DNA from: JBEVJK01 sp963791325
Lineage (GTDB): Bacteria; Pseudomonadota; Alphaproteobacteria; Rhizobiales; Rhizobiaceae
Reading direction: 5' to 3'
Assembly (NCBI GenBank): GCA_963791325.1
Contig: CAWBRU010000023.1
Span: 62,001-126,000, forward strand
Length of the DNA: 64,000 bases
Part shown: piece after piece, positions 36,952 through 45,914 of the stretch
Layout: each line of letters opens with the position of its first letter
How positions within the stretch are numbered: position 1 is the first letter of the stretch
Notes under the pieces: generated by a model
What the model was told of the DNA's origin: nothing
Databases searched by the model: none
The model's input: only the letters and a program-made list of their open reading frames with translations
Program-made: the position numbers and the translations under genes

Positions 36952-37716
36952 GGCAGCCCTCATTTCTTGCGCCTCGTCGCGCAGATGAATTGGGAAATAG
37001 TCGAGTGATGCTTAAATCAAGCATCGCACTTTTTGTGAAACGCAAGATCCAGGGGGAAAAAACTTTGGAGCCAAAGTTGGACCAAGAAAAACCGATCTTC
37101 GCGACGAGGTCGACCGGGCGCCGGTCTCTCTGCGGCCGGTACCGGAAAGTCGCCTCGCTAGAACTGAGCGTGGCCGGGAGCGACACCACAGGTACCATCC
37201 GCTCCCGGCCAGCCGTCCGCGCCAGCGCATCCAAGCACGCCCTCTGGATCGTCTTGAAAACGTTTGACCCGGACAAACATGCCGTCGGGCGCTGGCGGGT
37301 GGACAGCCCCGACGGCAAGGGTCGTTCTCGAGGTGATGCGGGTAGAGGCGATCCCGGCCAGGAGCCAGTTACAACGGGGTAACAATGGCCCTGCACTTGT
37401 TGCTGGCAGCCAATGTCTTGCGCTAGGCCGCCAACCCCCGCTTCGCTTCTTTCCGACCGGTCAGCGGTGACTATGTGCGCGACCGCTGGGCGCGCCGTGG
37501 TGGGACGCCCGGCTGAGCCCGCCGACCCTACTGCTCACTTCCCCTCGTTTTGGGCAGTGGCGGGCTCACTTCCCATCAAAGCAACGCCACCAGGCCCAGG
37601 CTCCGGTGGCCAGCCCGCATTGACGGATTGGCTGGCCGCCCGATGTCTGAGTGCGGCCGGCCGACGTTAAAGCGTCGGCAGCGACCGCTTCCGCCACGCG
37701 CGAGGAGGCCCGCGCC
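36952..37716. other. No confident gene
   Basis: About 760 bases. Open frames on both strands (rightward 36990-37382; leftward 37158-37385) lack ribosome sites and family resemblance. The first 100 bases, AT-rich, probably hold the promoter of the leftward exported P450-like gene. Confidence 0.5.
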
Positions 37717-37914
37717 ATGACCAGAGCCAAGCATATACCGGATGCGCTCCGCGAACTCGATGCGCTGGACGGCATCGACCAGGCACTGGCGCACATCTTC
37801 GCCGCCAAGCAGGTGCTTGAGGGCCTGAGCGACAAGGACAAGGCAGAAGACATCGGCTCCGCACTGATCACGGCCTATAAGAGCCTGACTCGGGCAAGAT
37901 CGATTCTGGTCTAG
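37717..37914 (+). CDS. 65-residue helical protein
   Basis: MTRAKHIPDALRELDALDGI and the rest are amphipathic helix (AKQVLEGLSDKDKAEDIGSA). A strong GAGGAGG sits eight bases before the ATG. Unknown family; cytosolic. Confidence 0.6.
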   Translation: MTRAKHIPDALRELDALDGIDQALAHIFAAKQVLEGLSDKDKAEDIGSALITAYKSLTRARSILV

Positions 37915-37975
37915 TTGGCTAGAGAGTGCCTGACCGGAAAAGCAGGATGGCTGCCGGGCAGCGGTGCGCCAGTTC

Positions 37976-38317
37976 TTACTTCCATTCCCACCAGGGTCCG
38001 GTGGCGCCAACTTCAGTGCAAACCTTGGCTTTGTAGTTGTAGGGCTGCTCAAGAAATTTGTAGTAGCCCGGCATGTTCACCCGGAAAGCCTTGATCCAGA
38101 AATCGGTGGCGCTGCGGGCGTGATCGACCTTGGCGTTGAATTGCTGTGCCGACACGAGGATGCGGCCCCAGCTGTCGAACTCACTGGAGCGCCGCTCCTG
38201 ACGCGCCCTCTCGCGGAAACGGCCGGCCTTGTCGATAAGTGCAAGGAGATCGGTGTGGTAGACGGTTAGTTCCTGCTGCCACGCCCGCTCGCGGCTCTTC
38301 CTGCTTCGCCACATCAT
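37976..38317 (-). CDS. 113-residue hypothetical protein
   Basis: From ATG 38317 (GAGGG upstream). Basic, helical N-terminal half (SRKSRERAWQQELTVYHTDL, LIDKAGRFRERARQERR) and aromatic C-terminus ending GPWWEWK. Converges with the 65-residue gene. No family recognised. Confidence 0.55.
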   Translation of the reverse strand: MMWRSRKSRERAWQQELTVYHTDLLALIDKAGRFRERARQERRSSEFDSWGRILVSAQQFNAKVDHARSATDFWIKAFRVNMPGYYKFLEQPYNYKAKVCTEVGATGPWWEWK

Positions 38318-38508
38318 CGCGCTACCCTCGCCCTTGGATCGGGCGCTACTAACGGGATCTGCGGCGAAGGTCTTGTTCAATCCCGCCAAATTGCTGCGTG
38401 GCAGCCAACGGCTTATGAGCATCTCGGGCGAGATCTGTTACCGGGCGATGCTCAACCGGCTAGCCGCCAACCGCCCCTCAGGGAAGCCCGGCCCCGGCGG
38501 GCGCCGTG

Positions 38509-38793
38509 CGTCTTGGATACAGCCGGATCAGATGCGAGATTGCGGCACGATGCCTCTCTGCAGCGCCGCCGCGAAAGGCAAATAGCAGCCCTTGCGCTCC
38601 TCGTAGCGTGGCGCCATCCCTGCCGCCTTGATTGCAGCGCGACTGGTCAGGCCCCTTTACTCGCCCGGCCCTTGAGTTGGTCGTGGCGGACCGGATACCA
38701 AGCAGCCTTCCTGGCGGCATAGGTAGCCTGGCGGCGACGCCGTTGCACGACCGTCTCTGTCACAGTAATTGAAGCCATCCGGCAAGCTTTTCG
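38509..38793. repeat. Long direct repeat, copy A
   Basis: About 285 bases nearly identical to 44569-44853 in the same orientation; the first 150 bases differ at only a few positions. It includes the relic zinc-ribbon-like gene. A diverged third relative spans about 34,866-35,060. Confidence 0.88.
38647..38778 (-). pseudogene. Zinc-ribbon-like small protein relic (copy 2)
   Basis: 43 codons starting MASITVTETVVQRRRRQATY, matching copy 1 at the N-terminus, but CSVCH has become YPVRH and a stop follows KGRASKGA. No cysteines remain, so it cannot bind zinc in the same way. Confidence 0.5.
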
Positions 38794-38986
38794 TCCGTGT
38801 GCCAGGACGGGTCAAGCGCCCACCTCACGACGCGGGACCGAAACGGTGAAACTATCTGGACCGGGCTCGTAGCTGCGATTGGGCGGGCATACCCAGGGTG
38901 AAGCGAGCCCGATGGTTTGCCCGACGGTCGGGTTCGCTTCCTAACAAAGCCGCCAGCCGAGAGAAGGGTCTTGCGGCGCCGGCGAT

Positions 38987-39256
38987 CTAGGGGAGCGCCT
39001 TGGCAAGCTCGACCAGCGTCAGGCCGAAACGGTTGCGCTCGGCTCCTGCCAACGCCTGCCGCTTCCACCGATTGCGCTCGTCCTCGACTGCGCCCTCGGC
39101 GACCCGAATATCCCAATCGACCACGAGGATCTTCTGGATGACCTGGCCGAGATAGCGCGCCGCCGCGATGTTACCCGAGTTAACGGCGGCCAGCTGCCGA
39201 CGCTCGGCAACCTCTCGCATCTGGCCAATCTCGTTCCACAGATCGAGCAGATGCAT
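38987..39256 (-). CDS. Phage-like small helical protein, paralogue 1
   Basis: 89 residues (LDLWNEIGQMREVAERRQLA, AAVNSGNIAAARYLGQVIQK, DWDIRVAEG). It is closely related to the gene at 46277-46600, which sits directly after the terminase large subunit. Here too its start follows a short relic of the terminase end (AYRAFRLHELKD, stop at 39260). Probably a packaging-associated or regulatory phage protein; exact role unknown. Confidence 0.65.
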   Translation of the reverse strand: MHLLDLWNEIGQMREVAERRQLAAVNSGNIAAARYLGQVIQKILVVDWDIRVAEGAVEDERNRWKRQALAGAERNRFGLTLVELAKALP

Positions 39257-39259
39257 CGG

Positions 39260-39480
39260 TTAATCCTTAAGCTCGTGCAGCCGGAAAGCCCGATATGCGG
39301 CCGAGTTCGGCCATTGCTCGCCGGTCGGCAATGCGACGAAGCGCGGCGAGCACCGCCTTGACCCGCAGCTCGGCGTCACCCACCGCGTGGACAGATGCCT
39401 GATCGCTCCGGTCGGCCAAGCGGCTCGCGCATAGGCCGGCGAAACGTGCCCCTGATCTCGGCGCGGTCGACGACACCGCT
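39260..39480 (-). pseudogene. 3' relic of terminase large subunit
   Basis: The last dozen codons (AYRAFRLHELKD) match the end of the intact terminase at 46597, and the downstream paralogue is the same in both places. Sequence further upstream (VLAALRRIADRRAMAELGR in another frame) is not recognisable terminase. Marks a duplication followed by deletion. Confidence 0.5.
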
Positions 39481-39564
39481 TATCGGAGTAGTCGGCGCCC
39501 GGCCGCGCCCCGAACTGCTGTGGAGCGGCCAGGCGAGATTTGCCGCAATTGACCGATTTCGATA

Positions 39565-39804
39565 CTATTTAGGCAGCCGTGTATACTCATCATCACCGGT
39601 AAAAGTGCTCGAAGGTTTCACCCAGTTTTTCACGCGCATGCAGGCCTCGATGTAAATGTCGAGGGACTTACCTAGTTGGATTTGATTCTCCATCCCGATC
39701 ATCAGGCAACTGGCATAGGCCAGCTCGGCTTCCGAGCGGTCGTCAGCAAGTGTTGGGCTGACGAAGAGTACGCTTGCGGTCAAAAAAACAGTCGCTCTGA
39801 TCAT
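39565..39804 (-). CDS. Small secreted protein
   Basis: 79 residues with a clear Sec signal peptide (ATVFLTASVLFVSPTLA). The mature part has two cysteines (ASCLMIG, IEACMRV) likely to form one disulfide. GGAGGAG lies upstream of ATG 39804. Family not recognised. Confidence 0.65.
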   Translation of the reverse strand: MIRATVFLTASVLFVSPTLADDRSEAELAYASCLMIGMENQIQLGKSLDIYIEACMRVKNWVKPSSTFTGDDEYTRLPK

Positions 39805-39937
39805 GCTCCGGTCTCCTCCTCACCTTCGTTCGCATCGTTGATATGAATGGTTCGCCACGAATGGAAGCAAGAAAGTTTGTCATATGTGACAGAATTTTTG
39901 GAGCATGTCTGGAGTGCGCCCCTCGAAGGCGACAGGA

Positions 39938-40735
39938 TCAGGCGGCAGTTTTGACAGAATGCCGGGTGTGTTGATCCTCGAACTGCTGCGGGCTTAGATA
40001 TCCAAGCGCCGAGTGTAGCCGGCGCTCGTTGTAGACCTGATCGATGAAGCGCGGTAGGTCGGCGGCGACATCCGCAAAGCTCTCGTAGGCCAAAGGGTAG
40101 ACCGCCTCGACCTTCAAGGTTTTCATGAAGCTCTCCGCCTTGGCATTATCGTAGGGGTTGCCTCGACGACCCATCGAGCCGATGAAGCCGCGAGCGGCAA
40201 GTGCCTGCCGATAGGGCCCCGCCGCGTATTGCGAGCCCCTGTCTGAGTGGTGGATACAGCCTGTAGTCGGTTTCCGCTTCTCGACGGCGGACTGCAGCGC
40301 TGCCAGCGTCAGCCGCACGTCCATCGACCGCGCTATCGCATAGCCCACCACCTTGCGCGACCAGGCGTCGAGGATGACGGCGACATAGACGAAGCCGGCT
40401 GGGATTGCGACATACGTGATGTCCGCGACCCAGAGCCGGTTGGGACCATCGGCGACGATCTCTCTTGCCAGGTTCGGGAAGATCGGCAGGTCGTGATCGC
40501 TATCGGTGGTGGCTATGTAACGACGGCGCCTGCGAGGCTGCAGGTCGTGCTCCCGCATCAGGCGTCGCAGTTTCTTATGGTTCACGACGAAGCCCTGCTG
40601 GCGTAGCGCAGCCTGCATGCGGCGATAGCCATAGGTCTCGAAGTTGTCGGAGATCGCCACCATTCGTTCGACGAGCGCGGTGTCGTCAAAGCTCAAGGCC
40701 GGCCGGTCGTAGTAGGTCGAGCGTGCGATGCCCAT
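39938..40735 (-). CDS. IS3-family transposase OrfB (DDE integrase core)
   Basis: 265 residues with an N-terminal HTH_21-like part (YGYRRMQAALRQQGFVVNHK) and the rve integrase core. Catalytic D105 (VADITYV), D165 (HHSDRGSQY) and E201 (NAKAESFMKTLK) are all present. The start overlaps the orfA stop as TGATG. It looks intact. Confidence 0.93.
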   Translation of the reverse strand: MGIARSTYYDRPALSFDDTALVERMVAISDNFETYGYRRMQAALRQQGFVVNHKKLRRLMREHDLQPRRRRRYIATTDSDHDLPIFPNLAREIVADGPNRLWVADITYVAIPAGFVYVAVILDAWSRKVVGYAIARSMDVRLTLAALQSAVEKRKPTTGCIHHSDRGSQYAAGPYRQALAARGFIGSMGRRGNPYDNAKAESFMKTLKVEAVYPLAYESFADVAADLPRFIDQVYNERRLHSALGYLSPQQFEDQHTRHSVKTAA

Positions 40736-41085
40736 CAGCCTGCACCCTTCGGCGACGGAGATGCCCCGGGGCCGGTGATCATGGATGTAGTCGCGCTTCT
40801 CGGTCGCGGTCCGTGCTTCAGAGCCCCCTTTAGAAACTCGATCTCCAAAGCCTGTCTGCCGACCAGCCGCTCCAGCGCAGCGATCCTGGCCTCATAGGCT
40901 TCGATCGTGCTTGCCGCGATAGCCTCGTCGTCAAAGGCGCCGGCTTCGAACTTTTGGATCCAGATGCGGACCAGATTCCGCGACAGATCATGCCGCCTGG
41001 CGAGTCCATGGAGCGTCTCGCCGGCAAGATAGTCCTGCACGACCTCACGCTTGAACTCGATGCTGTGGGTGCGATGTCGAACCAT
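40735..41085 (-). CDS. IS3-family transposase OrfA (HTH)
   Basis: 116 residues: HTH (FKREVVQDYLAGETLHGLAR, DLSRNLVRIWIQKFE) followed by a leucine-zipper-like segment (YEARIAALERLVGRQALEIE). Binds the element ends and, in this family, is fused to OrfB by programmed frameshifting; a slippery site was not identified. Confidence 0.9.
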   Translation of the reverse strand: MVRHRTHSIEFKREVVQDYLAGETLHGLARRHDLSRNLVRIWIQKFEAGAFDDEAIAASTIEAYEARIAALERLVGRQALEIEFLKGALKHGPRPRSATTSMITGPGASPSPKGAG

Positions 41086-41260
41086 GGGCTTCCATCCTTC
41101 GAAAGCCCGGCGAGCCGGTCAATGCCCTTCCACCAATCTGTCCATCCACAGGGGCGCACTCCACTCGTAGGGCGATGAACGGCCCCAGCGCTCCGGCCAT
41201 GGCCCTGTCGAGCAGGTCCGCGCTGCCGCCCTCAGCGACCAGATGGGAACGTGAAAAGCA

Positions 41261-41383
41261 TCAATCGCCAACTTTTGTACCCGGGGCCTCATAGGCGGCC
41301 TTCCTCCTGTCGCGCGCTGCCAAGCCGGGATCCTTGGTCGGCGCCGACATCTGGGCAGGCCGGCCTAAGGGATGCGCGGTCAT
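41261..41383 (-). CDS. Possible 40-residue ORF, operon end next to the IS
   Basis: Start ATGA overlaps the stop of the secreted protein gene at 41380. Sequence MTAHPLGRPAQMSAPTKDPG, basic and without hydrophobic part. It may be the truncated end of a gene disrupted near the IS. Confidence 0.3.
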   Translation of the reverse strand: MTAHPLGRPAQMSAPTKDPGLAARDRRKAAYEAPGTKVGD

Positions 41384-41670
41384 TGGTCGTCCTCCGACTT
41401 CGGCCTGATTAGCAGGTCGGGCGACTTACCGAGTAGGTCGGGCGCGGGTGGCTGGAATTTGGGCAGCTCGCCTTTCTGCTGCGTCTCCAGCCAGACTTCC
41501 GCCTCCTGGTCGACGCACGCGCCGGCGTCGAAGGCCGAGTTGGGCCAGCGTTGCTGGCAGTCGCGCTGTATGGTTTCGGCCACGTCGGCCGGCAACTTGT
41601 GCAGCAGATGCGTGGCTTGCGCAGTGGTCGCCGTCGCACCGATGGCCAGAGCAATCAGAAGCCGTTTCAT
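41380..41670 (-). CDS. Small secreted disulfide protein, paralogue 1
   Basis: 96 residues: signal peptide (MKRLLIALAIGATATTAQA), then HLLHKLPADV, and a pair of cysteines in RDCQQRWPNSAFDAGACVDQ, then EVWLET. It shares this pattern with the gene at 50722-51015 (HLMHNIPLDV, KCKKEWPSSGFSQGSCIDRA, EWLRT). C-terminus acidic. Start overlaps the stop of the preceding gene (ATGA), so it belongs to a short operon. Function unknown. Confidence 0.72.
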   Translation of the reverse strand: MKRLLIALAIGATATTAQATHLLHKLPADVAETIQRDCQQRWPNSAFDAGACVDQEAEVWLETQQKGELPKFQPPAPDLLGKSPDLLIRPKSEDDQ

Positions 41671-41849
41671 GAGCGGCTGGCCAGCTGGCTCATCTGGGCG
41701 AAGCCACTGGCCTTGCCGATACCGGAGAGCGACTTTTTAGTCTGGAAGGCGCTCTTGGCCGCCGACCAGGTCATCGCCGGCATCTGCGTCTCGAACTTCA
41801 TCATCGAGGCGGCGATGCGAACGACGATGGGGTCGGTTTCAGCGGGCAC
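41667..41849 (-). CDS. 60-residue hypothetical protein
   Basis: MPAETDPIVVRIAASMMKFE, then a Met/Ser/Ala-rich helix. Its stop overlaps the start of the secreted protein gene (ATGA), which supports it as real. No family recognised. Confidence 0.5.
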   Translation of the reverse strand: MPAETDPIVVRIAASMMKFETQMPAMTWSAAKSAFQTKKSLSGIGKASGFAQMSQLASRS

Positions 41850-42825
41850 GGCTCATCTCCGGGAACGGTGGCCGGCGCCGGCAAAGACGCCGGCCGGGAG
41901 GCCAAGCATGAAGTCGCAAAAGGCAGGATAGCACGGATGGGGCGGCTCATTCGCCCCAAACCAGCGTCGACGTTGCGTGACAGAATTCGAACGGGGTGCC
42001 GCCGTGACGCTTCGGCGACCTCGACGCCGCCCGCGAACCCTGCGTGAAAAATACCCTCCCCTTAAAAGGGGAGGAGGGATGCCGTTGTCGCCAGCGCGAC
42101 AGCAGGTGCAAGCGTGCCGATGGTTGGGAGATCGGCGCCGGCCAGTTGACCGGCAGCACCAGCCGGCATCGGTCAGATGCGCAGCTGCCTGAAGTCTGAT
42201 CGCCTAACCGCTAGGGCGGCGCGGTCGATTGAAGCGACGCGCTTGCGAATGGCCAATGGCGCGCCTGCTTCCTGATCAGCTCAACGATCCTGGCGTTGCT
42301 GGTAGTGGAAGCAGTCGGCTGCTGGCTTCTTGACTGGCCTGAACTATGGTAGTGTTCGACCTCTGGTGCCCCAACGGGAGTTGCGAGGCACAAAGACCGT
42401 CACCAGGCGAAGTGTTTCATTGTATCCCTGCTCCGGTCGTGCAGGCACCTGGCGGTCGAACAATCGTTCCTACCTCCGTTCGCTTCGCTCACCACAGGTC
42501 TCGGGACTTGCGTCGCATCAAGATGATGCTGGGCTGCGAGCCCGAGTTCGATGACGAGATGGACGAGATATTTTTGACCCGGCGTGATGGAGTTGCCCCT
42601 GGTCAGCCGAGCCTTACCGCTTGGCCGACGACACCGGCGAGCAGTCGGGTGTAAGGACGCGGGCCAGGTTCCACATAGTACGCTACCCGAGTAGCGTCTC
42701 ATTCATCTATGAGGCTTCGGAGATCGCCAGGCTCGAGGCCATGCCGCCGCTCTCGGAGGCGAAGCAACTTTATGTCATCCGAAGGGTGACCTTGGCGGCG
42801 CAGCTGAGTGCTTTATTGATGTCGC
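41850..42825. other. Mostly empty accessory DNA
   Basis: Nearly 1 kb. Apart from the hairpin at 42046-42074 and a rightward frame ending CEPEFDDEMDEIFLTRRDG near 42,590, which may be a relic, nothing coding is supported. Confidence 0.45.
42046..42074 (-). terminator. Intrinsic terminator-like hairpin (leftward)
   Basis: On the minus strand a nine-bp stem CCTCCCCTT-2-AAGGGGAGG is followed by TATTTTT. It would stop leftward transcription, but no gene is visible just upstream, so the transcript it ends is unknown. Confidence 0.5.
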
Positions 42826-42966
42826 ATGCGCGGTATTCTGGCTGTCACAATGGGTATGCTGACCAGCATGATCGGGGGTGGGCTGATCGGCAGCCCCGCC
42901 CTCACAATCGTCGGATCGATTCTGTTTGCGACCGGGTTCATGATGGTCGTCCTCGAGGGCGGTTGA
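42826..42966 (+). CDS. 46-residue two-span membrane peptide
   Basis: MRGILAVTMGMLTSMIGGGL, then IGSPALTIVGSILFATGFMM and VVLEGG: two short hydrophobic helices around a Gly/Pro turn. Similar in size to the membrane peptides at 51.5 and 55.0 kb. Start has no strong ribosome site, so moderate confidence. Confidence 0.42.
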   Translation: MRGILAVTMGMLTSMIGGGLIGSPALTIVGSILFATGFMMVVLEGG

Positions 42967-42984
42967 GCGCAGCGGCGTTGTGAT

Positions 42985-43155
42985 GTGTCTGAGCAGGCAA
43001 TCGACCCGCGTCGTCCAGCAGCCGTGGGCGACGCGCTAATCCATGACCTGACCGAGCACAATTGGCTCAATCTCCGACTGCCAACCCTTGGCGGCCTCTA
43101 CGCCTGGGAATTCGAGCTCGATGGTCGTCCGCTGAAGGTTCGTGTCGAAGGGCAA
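42985..43155 (+). pseudogene. LysR-type regulator fragment
   Basis: LIHDLTEHNWLNLRLPTLGG, then LYAWEFELDGRPLKVRVEGQ match the LysR effector-domain stretch usually written H-N-C-I-N-L-R-x-P ... YAWEFE ... VEG. Only about 50 residues remain; the HTH and the end are missing. Confidence 0.65.
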
Positions 43156-43380
43156 TTTGTCTGCAGCGACTGCTGCGCTGACGGATCGCTATGGCACCAG
43201 CCGGGCCGAGGCCGGCAACCGCTGTGAACTGGAACTGGCGCGGCTGTTGATCCGCTCCGGCTGGACCCAGGAGGATCTCGCCACGCGGCTTGGCAAGAAC
43301 CCCGGCTGGGTTTCGCGCCGGCTGCTGTTCGGCCGCTATCTCACGTTCTTGCCAAATGGCAAGACTGCCGAAAACAGCCT
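43156..43380 (+). pseudogene. ParB/RepB-like HTH fragment
   Basis: In a different frame from the LysR piece: ELARLLIRSGWTQEDLATRL, then GKNPGWVSRRL, an HTH of the kind in ParB/RepB-type proteins. No ParB nuclease-like N-terminus and no clear end, so only a fragment. Confidence 0.45.
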
Positions 43381-43659
43381 CTGGCGCGGCTGCTCGGTGT
43401 TCCACGGACACGCATCGAGGGCATCGTCGCCGAGACGCAGCCGATCACTGCCGGCACGGCCCTTCGACTTGCTCGCCTGTTCCGCACCGCTGCGCTGTTT
43501 TGGCTCACGCTTCAGGCCAATCACGACCTCGCTGCGACCCCGAGGCGAAGATCTCAGTCGAACTCGGCCGGATCTTGCCTTTGTCCAAGCGTCGCTCGCG
43601 AGGATGAACTTACCTCCGCCAAATCCAAACGCAGTCGGGAAGCATCTCACGGATCTTGA
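43381..43659 (+). pseudogene. HigA-type antitoxin fragment
   Basis: LARLLGVPRTRIEGIVAETQ, PITAGTALRLARLF, FWLTLQANHDLAA: the second half of a HigA antitoxin, complementing the piece that is missing at 30.9 kb. It is in another frame from the upstream fragment and has an unrelated tail. Non-functional as read. Confidence 0.65.
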
Positions 43660-44316
43660 ATTTGCCGGCCTCCGGCTTTGGCTGGATCAGCAGTCGAACG
43701 TTGTCGGGCGGGCCTGGATTTATGGGTCGCGCCAGTCTGGCATTCGGTGACCGAAACTAGGGCTGGCGCTGCCGCCGGACATTGACCTCGCCATCGAACT
43801 CGCGCCGCACCTTGCTCGAGATGAGCCACCTGCGCCGGAGCTTCGAGCGGTTCGTGCGGCAGCGACCTGAATTTGGGTTCGCGCTCGCCATGCCTCCAAC
43901 GACTGCTGGCTATGTTCGGGCGCAAGCGACGCGCAAATCGAGTTCCCCAAGGAAGGCGCATACATCGGCGAGAAGTGTGCGAAATCGTCGAAGCTGCAGA
44001 TCCACCCATTTCCACAGTTCGTGAGGCGCCGCTAATGAGCGTTTCCGTCTCCGCCGGTCAAGGGCGTCCTCAGCGGTTCCCCAGACCCTCTTGGCAGGCC
44101 AGTAGGCCGGCAAAGGATCGCTGGGCGCTTCACTCAGGGTCGGGTTAGCCGGGGCGCATCCTCAGGCACTGATCCTTCCGGGCGACCAAACGCCAATCTG
44201 CGGTCTTGCCCGCTCTATCTAACAGAGCTTGGCGCGCTCTGTGAACCAGTTCGCGGAACGGCCGGCTCGTACCGGCAATAGTCCCGGCTGGGCAGGAACT
44301 TCCACGGGGTGATCTC
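43660..44316. other. Relic DNA, no intact gene
   Basis: About 650 bases. One rightward coding-like block (SNDCWLCSGASDAQIEFPKE, then GAYIGEKCAKSSKLQIHPF, 43,890-44,035) has C-x2-C and a further cysteine but no start codon. Otherwise nothing is supported. Confidence 0.4.
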
Positions 44317-44523
44317 ATGTCTGATCTTGATAACGGTTCAATGCGCCGTGCGGATGCGACTTGGCAAGGCCTGATCGTACTCGCGTCGGTCGGCGCGCTG
44401 TGCCTTGTAGCGAGCCAAGTTCTCAGTGTGCCAGACAATTGCCGCGGTGTCTCGAACGCAAATGTTGCGAGGGCGGAGTGCTTAAGACAATTTCCCCAAT
44501 ACCCACCCAATCACGGCAACTAG
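44317..44523 (+). CDS. Small membrane-anchored protein
   Basis: 68 residues. A hydrophobic helix (GLIVLASVGALCLVASQVLS) at 18-37 is followed by a short segment with two cysteines (DNCRGVSN, AECLRQF). GGGGTG lies before ATG 44317. No family recognised. Confidence 0.55.
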   Translation: MSDLDNGSMRRADATWQGLIVLASVGALCLVASQVLSVPDNCRGVSNANVARAECLRQFPQYPPNHGN

Positions 44524-44838
44524 GCTTCGTCGAAAAATCTGGCCAGACAAGCGCTGACGTCCGCCGCCCGTCTTGGATACAGCCGGATCAGATGCGAGAT
44601 TGCGGCACGATGCCTCTCTGCAGCGCCGCCGCGAAAGGCAAAATAGCGGCCCTTGCGCTCCTCGTAGCGTGGCGCCATCCCTGCCGCCTTGATTGCAGCG
44701 CGACTGGTCAGGCCCCTTTACTCGCCCGACCCTTGAGCCGGTCGTGGCAGACCGGACCCCAAGCGGCTTCCTGGCCGCATAGGCAGCCTGGCAGCGCCGC
44801 TGCTGGGCGACCTTCCTTGTCACGGCAATTGAAGCCAT
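44482..44838 (-). pseudogene. Zinc-ribbon-like small protein relic (copy 3)
   Basis: MASIAVTRKVAQQRRCQAAY matches copies 1 and 2, then a shift at about residue 24 leads into nonsense. Restoring the frame gives EAAWGPVCHDRLKGRASKG, so at least one cysteine persisted until recently. Lies within the long direct repeat copy B. Confidence 0.5.
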
Positions 44839-44853
44839 CCGGCGAGGTTTTCG
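44569..44853. repeat. Long direct repeat, copy B
   Basis: Same-orientation partner of 38509-38793. Differences are mainly single substitutions plus two compensating one-base indels. Confidence 0.88.
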
Positions 44854-45075
44854 CCTGCAGCGCCAGAACCGTCGAGCGCGGTGAAACTAACTTGGACCAA
44901 GCTCGTAGCTGCGACTGGGGGGAACAGTGCCAGTGCATACCAGCGAGCCCGACGGTTGCCCGACAATCGGGTTCGCGGTCCTCCCAGCGAGGTGGCTCGC
45001 GGCGCATCAGGCTATCGAGCCACTGGGGGAGGGGCGAGGCGGAGCGCCGAGGTAGCGGCAGGCGCACTGGTCGCT

Positions 45076-45354
45076 CTAGGCACGTAGTCGCCGGTCAAGG
45101 AGCCAACCGATGGCGAGCAGAGTGGCGATGTTGAGGAGCATGCAGATCCCGATCATCACGATGCCCGGCAATGGGATTTCGCCCAGCCATCGGCTCGCCA
45201 AGCTCCACGGCAGCGCAAAAACGATGGCGTAGATGCCGACCAGCGGATCCGGGGTCATTCCAAACCATCCCGCCGCGTTGGCGGGAATGAGAAGCAGAGC
45301 GCCGACACAGAGCAGGGCGTAGATGGCGACGAAGGGGGTTAACCCCCTCATCAA
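45076..45354 (-). CDS. Three-span small membrane protein
   Basis: 92 residues with three hydrophobic segments (FVAIYALLCVGALLLIPANA, LVGIYAIVFALPWSLA, GIVMIGICMLLNIATLLAIG) and a short basic tail. The start overlaps the stop of the secreted protein gene (ATGA). Together they look like a lipid-bilayer partner and secreted factor pair; function unknown. Confidence 0.65.
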   Translation of the reverse strand: MMRGLTPFVAIYALLCVGALLLIPANAAGWFGMTPDPLVGIYAIVFALPWSLASRWLGEIPLPGIVMIGICMLLNIATLLAIGWLLDRRLRA

Positions 45355-45863
45355 TAGCCCGGGTCAATCGAGACGACCTGGCCCGATCCGGTAACCGTGC
45401 AGGTGGACTTGCCCTCTGCGCCGGTGTCCATCTTCAGCACCCAGTTGGCGCCAGACCGCTGGGCACCTCTCGCCATAGATGTGCCCACCGCCGCATTCTG
45501 GAAGTCATCGGCGCGCTTCATGCAGGCGTTGAGCGCCGCCTCTGGGACCTCGCCGGATGCGTCGCCCGTCGACGCCGAGCCGGCGTCCTTGGCCTTCATC
45601 GCGCCGCTCTGGCCGCAGACGGACGCCTTCTGCTGCGCAATGGCCTTGTACTTACCTTGGCTGACCGACACTTTCACGCAGGTGCCGGTCGCAGCATTCA
45701 ACCAGATGTTGTTCTTGACGTTCTCGTAGCCACGCGCCTGCATCTCGCTCTCGGCACCGGCGGCGCGGGCGCCAACCAGATCGGCAATGTCGGCGGGCGC
45801 CTTGGCCAGGGCGGGTGAGGCTGCTGTGAGCGCCAGACAGGTGGCGAAGATCAAATTGCGCAT
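45351..45863 (-). CDS. Secreted protein, 170 residues
   Basis: Signal peptide LIFATCLALTAASPALAKA. The mature part starts ADIADLVGARAAGAESEMQA, RGYENVKNNIWLNAATGTCV, KVSVSQGKYKAI, and includes four cysteines. A similar module, a short alpha-beta unit ending with an aromatic and a Cys, recurs in periplasmic proteins of Rhizobiales. Co-transcribed with the membrane protein. Confidence 0.7.
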   Translation of the reverse strand: MRNLIFATCLALTAASPALAKAPADIADLVGARAAGAESEMQARGYENVKNNIWLNAATGTCVKVSVSQGKYKAIAQQKASVCGQSGAMKAKDAGSASTGDASGEVPEAALNACMKRADDFQNAAVGTSMARGAQRSGANWVLKMDTGAEGKSTCTVTGSGQVVSIDPGY

Positions 45864-45914
45864 GGTGAGGCTCCTTCTTGCAGACAGTGCGGATAGCGAA
45901 TGCGACGGCTTGGC

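Larger units (their letters stand above)
39910..41163 (-). mobile_element. IS3-family insertion sequence
   Basis: 1,254 bases bounded by perfect 14-bp inverted repeats (TGGAGTGCGCCCCT at 39910-39923 and its complement at 41150-41163), beginning TG and ending CA. It contains overlapping orfA and orfB. The flanks GTC and CTC do not form a clean target duplication, so it is an old insertion or was rearranged. Confidence 0.92.

Noticed and set aside
36990..37382. Rightward 130-codon ORF
   Set aside because: No ribosome site, low-quality composition and overlap with an equally unsupported leftward frame.
39900..41175. Target-site duplication of the IS3 element
   Set aside because: The three flanking bases on each side (GTC, CTC) do not match.
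43720..44113. Leftward Ser/Arg-rich frames
   Set aside because: Compositionally a shadow; a rightward Cys-containing relic explains the region better.
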